64,000 bases of DNA from an uncultured Poribacteria bacterium (lineage in GTDB: Bacteria; Poribacteria; WGA-4E; WGA-3G). Where the stretch lies: assembly GCA_951828385.1 (NCBI GenBank), contig OX639973.1, positions 4,889,200-4,953,199 of the forward strand. The letters run 5' to 3'. The position numbers were made by a program, and so were the translations under genes. Positions 42,351 to 50,050 of this stretch are shown piece by piece. The notes below the pieces were generated by a model. The model was not told the origin of the DNA. It did no database searches and worked only from the letters and a program-made list of their open reading frames with translations. Each line of letters begins with the position of its first letter. The stretch's first letter is position 1.

Positions 42351-43640
42351 TCAACGCTTTTCGGTATCATCCTCTACCTCAGGCGCGCCGATGATGAAAT
42401 TCTTTTTCTCCAGAATCGCTCTCTGCGTCATACGTATCAGTGGGTTGCCCGGACGTGCCACCCGCCATTTTCCTAACATTCCAACAAGGACAATGTAATT
42501 CGGGTTCGCATCGCTGTCTTGAGCGGGTTTGGTGATCTTGGCAGCCTCCTGTGGCGAGATCCAGTTTGTATAAGTGATCGGTTCGCCGTTATCCCACTGT
42601 TGTTTCCCTTCTTCTGAACCGTTGATCAATCCAATCCAAAAGTTTTCTCGTTTTCCAAAGACTTCGAGAAGCCATTCTTGTTCGGCTTTGTCATTAATAG
42701 TAAGGAGGTGTGCACCTTGAGCGGCTGCTTGTTCCTGTGCTTCTTCACGGGTTTCACAGCGGATCATTTTGTAGGCGTGTCGATTGTCAGGGTTGATTGC
42801 CCACATGCCTTCGCGTTCGCGTCTTCGCGCCGCCTCAAAACGTGCTGGATCGTGGACGCGAGCGGGAGGGGCTACAACGACTCTCTCAGGTTGAGGCAGT
42901 TCGGTAGACTCACCTGCAAGCTTCAAAACGAGTCCATCCATTCGCTGTCCTTCCTCAAGCAGAATCTCCTCGGATTCCACGGTCTGTCCTTGGTATGTTA
43001 CAGTGACGGTGTAATAGGCATTTCCATCATCCACGTAGTCCACGAAGTAACCATCGGCATCAAGCGTTCTTGTACCGCCGCCACTGCCGCTGCCTCTGCC
43101 ATCTACATCGCGATGTTTGACCATAAGGTTAACGCGTGCATTGTGGAGCGGAGTGCCATCCGCAGACAGAACGCGCCCCCGAATACGCATCCGAAGACGC
43201 ACGGTTATCTCCACGTCTTTAATATCTGTCTCCGGCGCTATGGCGAAATTGAGTCCACCAAAATGCTGCTGGTGTTGATCGAGGTAGAAGGCTATCCCTT
43301 CAATCTCAATAGAGCGGATTTCATAATCTGAATTGCGTTCAGGGAACAGTGCTAATCGACTCACCGAAGGTGTAGCAATATTCTTAATTGAAAACATACC
43401 TGTTGCGTCTGTCTCGCTGGGTTGGGCTGGTGGGAACATACCTTGAAAGCGTTGGTGTTGATGTGGGGGCGTATTGCCTGGGAATGAGGGAAGGGCTATG
43501 ATGAGACCTTCAACAGGTTGCCCCGCCTCGTCAACAACTCTGCCTGAGAAACTTGACGCTACGCTCGGCAGAGCGGTCGCAAGTAGAAACGCGACGCTTC
43601 CAACGAAAACTACAAAGGCAGTGAGGTAGGATCGTTTCAT
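42351..43640 (-). CDS. Secreted carboxypeptidase-regulatory-like / C-type-lectin-like protein, first gene of cluster
   Basis: 429 residues, with an AAGGAGAG site. Signal peptide (FVVFVGSVAFLLATALPSVA), beta domain 1 (SFSGRVVDEAGQPVEGLIIA), linker (YEIRSIEIEGIAFYLDQHQQ), beta domain 2 (MRIRGRVLSADGTPLHNARV) and a lectin-like domain (MWAINPDNRHAYKMIRCETR, FWIGLINGSEEGKQQWDNGE, ITYTNW, ending AILEKKNFI). Very close to the protein at 39471 in both ends, so these two are the youngest pair. No clear promoter seen upstream; an IS200/IS605 element lies 240 bases before it. Confidence 0.8.
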   Translation of the reverse strand: MKRSYLTAFVVFVGSVAFLLATALPSVASSFSGRVVDEAGQPVEGLIIALPSFPGNTPPHQHQRFQGMFPPAQPSETDATGMFSIKNIATPSVSRLALFPERNSDYEIRSIEIEGIAFYLDQHQQHFGGLNFAIAPETDIKDVEITVRLRMRIRGRVLSADGTPLHNARVNLMVKHRDVDGRGSGSGGGTRTLDADGYFVDYVDDGNAYYTVTVTYQGQTVESEEILLEEGQRMDGLVLKLAGESTELPQPERVVVAPPARVHDPARFEAARRREREGMWAINPDNRHAYKMIRCETREEAQEQAAAQGAHLLTINDKAEQEWLLEVFGKRENFWIGLINGSEEGKQQWDNGEPITYTNWISPQEAAKITKPAQDSDANPNYIVLVGMLGKWRVARPGNPLIRMTQRAILEKKNFIIGAPEVEDDTEKR

Positions 43641-43884
43641 TGTGAATCTCTCCTTGTGTGGGTTTGGATGAAAAGTTGGTGTGAATGTATGTTACACATA
43701 TATTGTAACATTTGTGTGGGTTATTGACAACATTAATCATCTAATCGTGCTAAAGACTCTCTAATGCGTACAACTCGTTTGCCGAGACCCTATACTTTCG
43801 TTGACGCACCTGTTCGTCGGTAAATTCTATGCGCTTTCGTTACAGCGTATCTCTTCTACAAATGATGGGTCCAATTGTTTAGTC

Positions 43885-43977
43885 ATAGGTACCCACTACC
43901 TGAAGGTAGGGGAAACTTGTGCTTCCTCGCGACTGCGCTTTTCTCTAAGAGAAAACCCGTCTTAGTATCGCTCCACT
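43885..43977 (-). ncRNA. Candidate omegaRNA / right end of the IS605-type element
   Basis: Downstream of tnpB on the same strand are two hairpins: a perfect 7-bp stem (TTTTCTC-TAA-GAGAAAA, 43939-43955) and a 5-bp stem (CTACC-TGAA-GGTAG, 43896-43909). In TnpB systems this region, overlapping the end of tnpB, is transcribed into the guide RNA, with the guide copied from sequence beyond the element end. The position fits; sequence alone does not prove an RNA. Confidence 0.45.
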
Positions 43978-45090
43978 TTAGGCGGCCAAGCCCGCCCGTT
44001 TGATATTGATAGCAGCGTTTACGTCTCTATCATGGTGAGAACCACATTCCGGACATGTCCACTGTCTATCAGAAAGAGAGAGTTCTTGATTATGGTATCC
44101 ACAATCACTGCACGGTTTTGTTGTTGCTGTCCATTGACTGATTTTCACAAGTTTTTTACCATGTTTCGCACACTTCTGCTTCAATATCTCTATGAACTGA
44201 TAGAAGGCATGGTCAGAAACTTTGCGTCCCCAAAGCCGTTTCATACCGTCAAGGTTCAGGGTTTCAAAACAGAGCGTATCAAACTCCGTGCAAAGTTCGT
44301 CAGCAAGTTTCCACTGCCAATCTTCTCTTTGGCGGGCGACTTTTCTGTGGTGCCTCGCCAAAGCACGACACGCACGATAATAGTTGTTAGAACCTTTGAC
44401 TTTACGACTGACTGCTTTGCTCAGGGATCGCAACGTTTTCAGGGAGTGTTTGAAAAACTGCGGAGATTCTATCTTGTTGCCTTCGTCGCTTGTAAGGAAT
44501 GTTTTATTTCCGTAATCAAACCCTGCGCTCTTACCCGTCTTGGGTTTCGGTTCCGAATCGTCAACATTCTCACACGAAAAGCATATCCAATAGTCTCCGC
44601 ACCTGTCACGTTTGAGTGTGATCGTCTTGATTGTCCCGTTGATTTCACGGTGTTTGTGGAAGGAGAACCACGTATCTATACAGTTGATTTTGATACGATT
44701 GTTTTCAAGTGTGTAGCCCGCTTGTGTGAACGTCATAGAGGTGTATTTGTGTCTCGGTTTGATTTTCGGTCTACCCACTTTACGTCTCGTCTTACCTGCT
44801 TTGCGGTCTTCTATGTTTTGGAAAAATGTGTCTTGTGATTTGCCATATCGCAGAACAACGTCTTGCACAACTTGACTCGGCAAGTCTGCCCAATGTGGTT
44901 TTGTGCGTTTTTTGAGTTTCGCAATATGTTTGTTGATCCGAGATGCGGACAGGTTTTTACCGAACATGCGATAATACCTACGCTGTAAAAGCATGATATG
45001 CAGGTGTATCTGCCACATATCGTCAAGCATATTGCCGATTTTGACGATGTTCGATTGATTCTGAAGTTTGAACTTGCTGGCTTTTCTCAT
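43978..45090 (-). CDS. tnpB: TnpB, RNA-guided nuclease of IS605 type
   Basis: 370 residues, normal for the shorter TnpB proteins. The RuvC-like triad can be seen: Asp in SAGFDYGNKTF, Glu in LCFETLNLDGMKR and Asp in HHDRDVNAAINIKRAG. The zinc ribbon is CSDCG...CPECG just before the last Asp. N-terminal helices are basic. TnpB cuts the donor joint left after transposition using its omegaRNA and so keeps the element in place. The ATG overlaps the tnpA stop (ATGA), so the two are translated together. All catalytic residues appear intact. Confidence 0.92.
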   Translation of the reverse strand: MRKASKFKLQNQSNIVKIGNMLDDMWQIHLHIMLLQRRYYRMFGKNLSASRINKHIAKLKKRTKPHWADLPSQVVQDVVLRYGKSQDTFFQNIEDRKAGKTRRKVGRPKIKPRHKYTSMTFTQAGYTLENNRIKINCIDTWFSFHKHREINGTIKTITLKRDRCGDYWICFSCENVDDSEPKPKTGKSAGFDYGNKTFLTSDEGNKIESPQFFKHSLKTLRSLSKAVSRKVKGSNNYYRACRALARHHRKVARQREDWQWKLADELCTEFDTLCFETLNLDGMKRLWGRKVSDHAFYQFIEILKQKCAKHGKKLVKISQWTATTKPCSDCGYHNQELSLSDRQWTCPECGSHHDRDVNAAINIKRAGLAA

Positions 45091-45512
45091 TGTCCACTTT
45101 GACCTTCAATATAGTCCTTCATGACTTGGAACGTTACGCCACCACAGGAACTGACAAACTTTGAACGTGTCCACAGAGAGGGTAAACGACTTTTCAATGA
45201 AGGATATTCTTCTCGCAAAACTTTAGCGGTATAGCCTTTGATTTTGCCAACGATTTTATCAATAGAATGTATTGGCATTGGCGGTATTTCTATTAGCAAA
45301 TGGACATGTTCAGGTTGAGTTTCAACCTCGCAGATTTGATATTCATACGCGTCCTGTTTTTCTCGTATGAGTTGTTTCAGACGCCCTTGTATCTGTGTAT
45401 CCAAAACCTTACGACGATACTTGGTACACCAAATCACGTGATATTGACAACTATAGATTGTCTTGTTGCTTGTTTTGTAATTACGTTTCTTATTAGCGAT
45501 TTTGAGAGGCAT
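45087..45512 (-). CDS. tnpA: TnpA, Y1 HUH transposase
   Basis: 141 residues. The metal-binding motif is PEHVHLL (His69 and His71), and the nucleophile is Tyr134 in MKDYIEGQ. YHVIWCTKYRRKVL and KYxxKVL-type starts are typical of IS200/IS605 transposases. It moves the element as single-stranded DNA by recognising subterminal hairpins. A consensus promoter lies directly upstream, and tnpB overlaps downstream. Confidence 0.95.
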   Translation of the reverse strand: MPLKIANKKRNYKTSNKTIYSCQYHVIWCTKYRRKVLDTQIQGRLKQLIREKQDAYEYQICEVETQPEHVHLLIEIPPMPIHSIDKIVGKIKGYTAKVLREEYPSLKSRLPSLWTRSKFVSSCGGVTFQVMKDYIEGQSGQ

Positions 45513-45545
45513 AATATCTTACCTTTCTATTAGAGTGTATAGTAT

Positions 45546-45574
45546 ATTATACCACATTATGATTAGATTGTCAA
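45546..45574 (-). promoter_or_regulatory. Perfect sigma-70 promoter of tnpA
   Basis: On the minus strand TTGACA (45574-45569), 17 bases and TATAAT (45551-45546), ending 33 bases before the tnpA start. Both hexamers are consensus, unusual for a transposase gene, whose expression is mostly kept low. Confidence 0.8.
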
Positions 45575-45888
45575 CTATATTTTCTATCAGGGTCTTCGCC
45601 GTCTACATCCCGCAAGCTAAAGCATGGGGATTTGACGGGGGAGCGTTAAAGACGCAATTTGGAGGCGAAAAAGGTGCATAATCTCAGACGACCTAATTCA
45701 GACAGTATTAATCTTTATGAAAACGTCTCTACTGACAACTATTCCTCTGATAACTGGATACCCCGAACGCAACTATTAATTCTGTTGACAAAATTCAGGG
45801 TGGATGCTAACATAACATTTAAAGTTTACGAAAGTCCGTTTCGGGCTGCAGGCTGCTGCTTGCAAGCCATATTCTTTTGAGGAACTCG

Positions 45889-46992
45889 ATGAAGATAACA
45901 AAATTGGAAACATTTCTGGTGCAACCGCGCTGGCTTTTCCTTAAAATCCATACAGATGAAGGGTTAGTAGGACTCGGGGAACCCATTTTAGAAGGTCGTG
46001 CGAAAACGTGTGCCCAAGCCGTTGACGAACTCGCACCCTACCTCATCGGCGAAGATCCGAGACGTGTTGTCCACCACTGGCAGGCGATGTACCGTCATGC
46101 ATTTTACCGCGGCGGTCCTATCCTGACAAGCGCACTCAGCGGCGTAGAGCAGGCACTTTGGGATCTTGCTGGGAAATCGCTCGGCGTTCCTGTCTATCAA
46201 CTCTTCGGCGGACCGACGCGCGACCGCATCAGACTCTACAAAGGCGGCGGCGATCCAGACGGTATCAAAGAGTGGATTGATAAAGGCTTTACCGCCTTTA
46301 AAACAGGTGTTGCAGGCGGCAGACCCGCACGTATCATTGAAAACAAAGCCTTCATTGACAGAGCCGTAGATCACTTCGCAGCCCTGCGGGAAGCTGCAGG
46401 CACAGAAGTTGATCTCGCAATCGATTTTCACGGGGCAGTCAGCCCACAGACCGCAAAAGTGCTTATTAAAGCGTTAGAGCCTTACCAGCCGATGTTCGTT
46501 GAGGAACCGATCCAGTGCCAAAATGTGGACACACTCGCCGAAATCGCGCGAAGCACCCATCTCCCAATTGCAACAGGCGAACGGGTTTTCACGAAGTGGG
46601 GATTCCGTGAAATCTTAGAGAAACAGGCAGCATCCATCCTCCAACCCGATCTCTGTCACGCGGGTGGCATCAATGAAGTGCGTATCATTGCAGGCATGGC
46701 GGAGGCTTACTACGGCGGGATCGCACCGCACAATCCGCTCGGTCCCATCTCCTTAGCGGCGTGTATCCAGTTAGATGCCTCTATCCCGAACTTCCTGATG
46801 CAGGAACATACGACGCTCGGTGAAGGGTATCTCAAGAACCCCTTCGTCTTCAAAGACGGATTCGTTGAACTACCGACCGGTCCCGGACTCGGCATAGAAC
46901 TCGATGAGGACGCACTCGAAGATAAGATCGACCACGATTGGCAGAACCCAACGTCCTATCACCCTGATGACGGCTCCGTCGTCGATTGGTAA
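45889..46992 (+). CDS. dgoD: D-galactonate dehydratase family enolase-superfamily protein
   Basis: 367 residues from the ATG at 45889. It belongs to the mandelate racemase/muconate lactonizing group. It starts MKITKLETFLVQPRWLFLKI, has KTGVAGG, metal ligands in LAIDFHGAVS, FVEEPI and TGERVFTKW, and the general acid-base histidine in LCHAGGINE. GlnHxxGG-like HNPLGPIS and the C-terminal PTGPGLGIELD are as in DgoD, which turns D-galactonate into 2-keto-3-deoxygalactonate. The two TIM-barrel isomerase genes downstream fit a sugar-acid pathway. Related dehydratases with other sugar acids are possible. Confidence 0.85.
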   Translation: MKITKLETFLVQPRWLFLKIHTDEGLVGLGEPILEGRAKTCAQAVDELAPYLIGEDPRRVVHHWQAMYRHAFYRGGPILTSALSGVEQALWDLAGKSLGVPVYQLFGGPTRDRIRLYKGGGDPDGIKEWIDKGFTAFKTGVAGGRPARIIENKAFIDRAVDHFAALREAAGTEVDLAIDFHGAVSPQTAKVLIKALEPYQPMFVEEPIQCQNVDTLAEIARSTHLPIATGERVFTKWGFREILEKQAASILQPDLCHAGGINEVRIIAGMAEAYYGGIAPHNPLGPISLAACIQLDASIPNFLMQEHTTLGEGYLKNPFVFKDGFVELPTGPGLGIELDEDALEDKIDHDWQNPTSYHPDDGSVVDW

Positions 46993-47000
46993 GGAATAGT

Positions 47001-47120
47001 CATCAGTTATCGGTTGTCAGTTATCAGTTAAGAGCCTCTTGTAGCAGTCCAGTTAACTGTTTTCTCTACAACAACCCTCTTTAACTGACAACTGAAGACT
47101 GACAACTGACAACTAATAAC
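47001..47120. repeat. Large inverted repeat built of GTCAGTT/AACTGAC units
   Basis: The left arm (47001-47033) carries CAGTTATCGGTTGTCAGTTA, and the right arm (47080-47118) carries the complement, several AACTGACAACTGA units. It can fold into a long imperfect hairpin between dgoD and the isomerase gene. A short piece of the same sort (ACTAACAACCGACAACCAAC) precedes the dehydrogenase at 56825. Confidence 0.7.
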
Positions 47121-47127
47121 AACTATT

Positions 47128-47928
47128 ATGCAATTTATCATGTTCACAAAACATCTGGAAGGGTTAGAAATTCCAGAGATTATCACCGCCTTACAATCGG
47201 TAGGTGTCAGTGGCGCGGATCTATGTGTCCGTCCGGGTTATCCGGTAAACCCAGAAAATGCCACAGAAGCATTACCCGCCGCCGCTAAGCAACTTGCGGA
47301 TGCAGGTCTATCCATCCCTCTTATTACAACGCCGGGCGATTTTCTTGATCCGGCACAGGAAGAGACACGTCGGGTCTACGCCGCTGCCGGCGAAGCAGGT
47401 GTCGAAAATATCAAATTGGGATACTGGCATTGGCACGCCGAAGATGGCGGCTATTGGGCACAAGTCGATTTTATCCGATCGCAGTTGGAAGGATTCGCGA
47501 AGCTCTCCGAACAATACGGACCCCGGACATGCATCCATAACCATTCTGGTACTTCCATGGGTCTGAATTCGTGTGCAGTGATGAACCTTGTCAGGGATTT
47601 CAACCCACAACATGTTGGCGTTTTTGCCGACACTGGGCATCTCTCTATTGTTGGGGAACCGATTAACATGGCACTCGATATCGTCAAATCGCATCTCGCG
47701 GTTATAGCGTTTAAGGACTTGGCGCGTGCCCCCGGCGCACGGGGTGGCAGCGTTGTCCGAATGGGAAAAGGTTTCGTTGACTGGGAAACGACGGTGAATA
47801 CATTACAGACCATTGGCTATTCAGGTCCCATCAGTTTCCATAGCGAATACAGCGGAGAACCCGTGGACACCGTCATCGATCTCGCCCGCGTAGATGTCCG
47901 CTTCATTAACAGTTTATTAGAGAAGTAA
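47128..47928 (+). CDS. Sugar phosphate isomerase/epimerase (xylose isomerase-like TIM barrel)
   Basis: 266 residues of the AP-endonuclease-2 / xylose isomerase-like fold. Metal-ligand regions are visible: GYWHWHAEDG, CIHNHSG, GVFADTGHLSI, IAFKDLARA and ISFHSEYSG, with Glu, Asp, His, Glu in the usual order. No signal peptide. Members epimerise or isomerise keto-sugars, inosose or hydroxypyruvate. It lies 136 bases after dgoD and is probably part of the same sugar-use group, despite the inverted repeat in between. Confidence 0.85.
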   Translation: MQFIMFTKHLEGLEIPEIITALQSVGVSGADLCVRPGYPVNPENATEALPAAAKQLADAGLSIPLITTPGDFLDPAQEETRRVYAAAGEAGVENIKLGYWHWHAEDGGYWAQVDFIRSQLEGFAKLSEQYGPRTCIHNHSGTSMGLNSCAVMNLVRDFNPQHVGVFADTGHLSIVGEPINMALDIVKSHLAVIAFKDLARAPGARGGSVVRMGKGFVDWETTVNTLQTIGYSGPISFHSEYSGEPVDTVIDLARVDVRFINSLLEK

Positions 47929-47990
47929 TCCAAGTTGCCACTAACAAATTTTGGTGTTTTTGCTTGAGTATTTCTGCGTATTTCCACGAT

Positions 47991-48152
47991 GTTTTTCAAG
48001 TATTTTCCTCACCCCGTATGAAGGTTAAAAAATAAACTGGGTAATTTACTCCAGGTCCGGTAGGTGCGGTTTCCTAACCGCACCGGGTCCGACAAAAGAA
48101 CTGAAAATTACCCGATTAAATTCTTAATCTTCATTAGGGGTGGTATGTCTAT
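47991..48152. repeat. Dispersed repeat with inverted core (copy B, without MITE)
   Basis: Left flank and 14-bp end CACCCCGTATGAAG (48010-48023), core 48024-48128 (105 bp), right end CTTCATTAGGGGTG (48129-48142), then GGTATGTCTATAG. The core is the reverse complement of that of copy A (3278-3382), while the ends and left flank have the same orientation. The single TA at 48144-48145 is the empty site of the MITE. Confidence 0.85.
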
Positions 48153-48190
48153 AGATAAGTAGCCAGCGTTAGAAAAATAAAGGAACATAA

Positions 48191-49003
48191 ATGTCACAAT
48201 TTCAGTTAGGCTTAAATACAAGCACTATCCGCCCTGCTGGGTTAATGGATAAAATTCGGATCGCTGCCGAAACCGGCTATTCAGCGATTGAGTTATGGAA
48301 CGACGATTTAACGGCTCACGAAGAACAAGGTGGTTCGCTCTCGGACGTCAAAAAGGCACTTGACGATTACGGACTCTCAGTGCCTACCGTTATCGCCTTA
48401 CACGGTTGGCTCAATACCACAGGTACCGAGCATCAGGAAGCGATTGAAGAGGCAAAACGACGGATGGCACAAGCCGCCGCTGTCGGTTCGACCTATATTA
48501 TCTCAAGTCCGCCGCGTGAGATAGCAGACCTCCAATTAGGCGGTGAGAACTACCGCCAGCTCCTTGAACTCGGACGTGAATTTGGCGTTAAGCCCGCCAT
48601 GGAATTTCTCGGTTTCGTGGACGGTGTCAACCAAGTCAAGCATGCATGGGAAGTGATGGAAGTCGCAGATCATCCGGATAGCACAATTGTGCTTGACCCG
48701 TTCCATATCTATCGCGGCGGCGGAGAAATAGAAGATATGGAAGGCATCCCCGGCGAAAAAATAGCAGTTTTCCATTTTAACGACGCACCCGCACAACCCG
48801 CACGCGAAGCGCAATCGGATGCAGACAGGGTGTACCCCGGTGACGGTATCCTTGACCTCGGAAAGATGATCGCTATCCTAAAAGATGCCGGATATGAAGG
48901 TGTCATCTCGTTGGAACTGTTTAATCCGAGTTACTGGGAACAAGACTCCGCAGAAGTCGCACGCATCGGCTTAGAAAAGATGCAGGCTGCCCTACAGTCC
49001 TGA
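48191..49003 (+). CDS. Sugar phosphate isomerase/epimerase (TIM barrel)
   Basis: 270 residues after AAAGGAAC. Same fold as the gene at 47128 but only distantly similar. Residues LGLNTSTIR, YSAIELWNDDL, AMEFLGFVDG, IVLDPFHIYRGGG, IAVFHFNDAPA and VISLELFNPSY carry the usual barrel strands and metal ligands (Glu, Asp, His, Glu). PFHIYRGGGEIED is typical of the hydroxypyruvate isomerase/inosose dehydratase-like IolE/IolH branch. The substrate is not fixed by sequence. Confidence 0.85.
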   Translation: MSQFQLGLNTSTIRPAGLMDKIRIAAETGYSAIELWNDDLTAHEEQGGSLSDVKKALDDYGLSVPTVIALHGWLNTTGTEHQEAIEEAKRRMAQAAAVGSTYIISSPPREIADLQLGGENYRQLLELGREFGVKPAMEFLGFVDGVNQVKHAWEVMEVADHPDSTIVLDPFHIYRGGGEIEDMEGIPGEKIAVFHFNDAPAQPAREAQSDADRVYPGDGILDLGKMIAILKDAGYEGVISLELFNPSYWEQDSAEVARIGLEKMQAALQS

Positions 49004-49160
49004 TATAATTTTTGATTTAATCACCATTTGTTTTTGTAGCATTTCTGCTGTAATTTGTGATACAATAGTCCTGATATGGTTTTTGGTTTAATCACTATTT
49101 CTTCGCTAATCCGCAGCCGAGGTTACTTTAAGCGATTGTAAAGATTAAGGGGGAAGGGAA

Positions 49161-49400
49161 ATGTCTATAGAGATAGGTGAACGTCTGACACTCGATGAAA
49201 TGACAGATCAGTATCCCGACCAGTGGCTATTTATTGTTGATCCTGAAATCAATAATGAAACTTCAGAACTTATATCAGGCATAGTTACTGCCCGTAGTGA
49301 TTTAAGGGATAATGTTTATAGTGAACTGAGCACCCTTAAAGGCGGTGCTGTTATACGTTATACTGGAGAGATTCCAAAAGGGAGATTGTGCCTGTTATAA
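49161..49400 (+). CDS. Small acidic protein of unknown function
   Basis: 79 residues after GGGAAGGG. Pattern: LTLDEMTDQYPDQWLFIVDP, then SGIVTARSDLRDNVYSEL and AVIRYTGEIPKG. This resembles small proteins that are common in cyanobacteria and often stand before a retropepsin-like protease gene. No such protease follows here; 49401-49565 holds only a doubtful frame. Cytoplasmic; function unknown. Confidence 0.55.
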   Translation: MSIEIGERLTLDEMTDQYPDQWLFIVDPEINNETSELISGIVTARSDLRDNVYSELSTLKGGAVIRYTGEIPKGRLCLL

Positions 49401-49565
49401 TGCGTCAGACACGTTTTGAGTTGAGCCCTGACAGATTGATAAGTTGGCGAAGATCTAAGAGGGACCAGCGGATGAGGAGTCGTCGGAAAGTGGAGGCAGA
49501 AATGGCGTGGTTGGCAGATGAAATCTCCCAAATGCGTCTCGCCTGTCCGGCGATAAGGAGACATC

Positions 49566-49844
49566 ATGAGAAACGTTGAACTTAAACAACAAGCAATTGC
49601 TTATATTGAGCAACTTTCGACTGAAAAGCTCGAGACCGCCCTTAACTACCTCGCTGCTCTTCGGAATTCTAATCTTCGGGCAGCCAAAGCGGAGTCGGAA
49701 AAACAAAAAATTTCGGATAAAGCAGCGCCACTCCTTTCGTTGGCAGGGACGTTGGAATGTGACGAGGAGAACATCAGTGATCGCCACGATGAGTTGATCA
49801 GTGATGGCTTACTAACAGAGTTATGCGGGCGTGCCGATGAATGA
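49566..49844 (+). CDS. Orphan antitoxin-like protein (VapB role)
   Basis: 92 residues after AAGGAGACATC. N-terminal helix ELKQQAIAYIEQLSTEKLET and ALNYLAALRNSNL, then an acidic tail (LECDEENISDRHDELISDGL). This is the layout of DUF2281-like antitoxins in cyanobacteria and similar phyla, where a PIN toxin follows with a short overlap. Here the overlap is present but the toxin is cut to ten codons, so the antitoxin is an orphan. Confidence 0.6.
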   Translation: MRNVELKQQAIAYIEQLSTEKLETALNYLAALRNSNLRAAKAESEKQKISDKAAPLLSLAGTLECDEENISDRHDELISDGLLTELCGRADE

Positions 49845-49869
49845 GGTCTTTGCGGATACATCACTTTGA
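49837..49869 (+). pseudogene. PIN-domain (VapC) toxin remnant
   Basis: Starting in the last codons of the antitoxin, the sequence reads MNEVFADTS and then a stop after Leu. FADTS with its first catalytic Asp is the standard beginning of PIN toxins. Nothing of the remaining 120 or so residues is recognisable downstream (49870-50050), so the toxin was deleted. Confidence 0.55.
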
Positions 49870-50050
49870 GCAGGCTGGCTTTGTCCCGCTTCTTTTCTGA
49901 TTTGAAATAAGGTTGCCCACTTTTGGATTTGGCGAAGGTGTTGTATTGTCTATTGCTTTTTTAAGCGTATGTGCTATAATTGATGGCAAGAAATCATCTT
50001 TTGAATACTGCGTACAATCGCAGCGTCATGTATAGTAGGAAATTAAACTT

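Larger units (their letters stand above)
43885..45640 (-). mobile_element. IS200/IS605-family element (tnpA plus tnpB)
   Basis: A complete-looking unit: left end with an imperfect hairpin (CCCGCAAGC-TAAA-GCATGGGG at 45609-45629), promoter, tnpA, tnpB overlapping by four bases, and a right end with two hairpins. There is no target duplication, as expected for single-strand Y1 transposition. The exact ends are estimated. The element lies between the lectin-like cluster and dgoD; 43641-43884 and 45641-45888 hold nothing else recognisable. Confidence 0.8.

Noticed and set aside
45659-45880. Open frame of 73 codons before dgoD
   Set aside because: No ribosome site, no recognisable sequence, ends in the dgoD leader; part of it lies near the IS left end.
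49388-49579. Open frame of 63 codons between two small genes
   Set aside because: No ribosome site and low-complexity Arg-rich product that overlaps both neighbours; a retropepsin was expected here but is not encoded.
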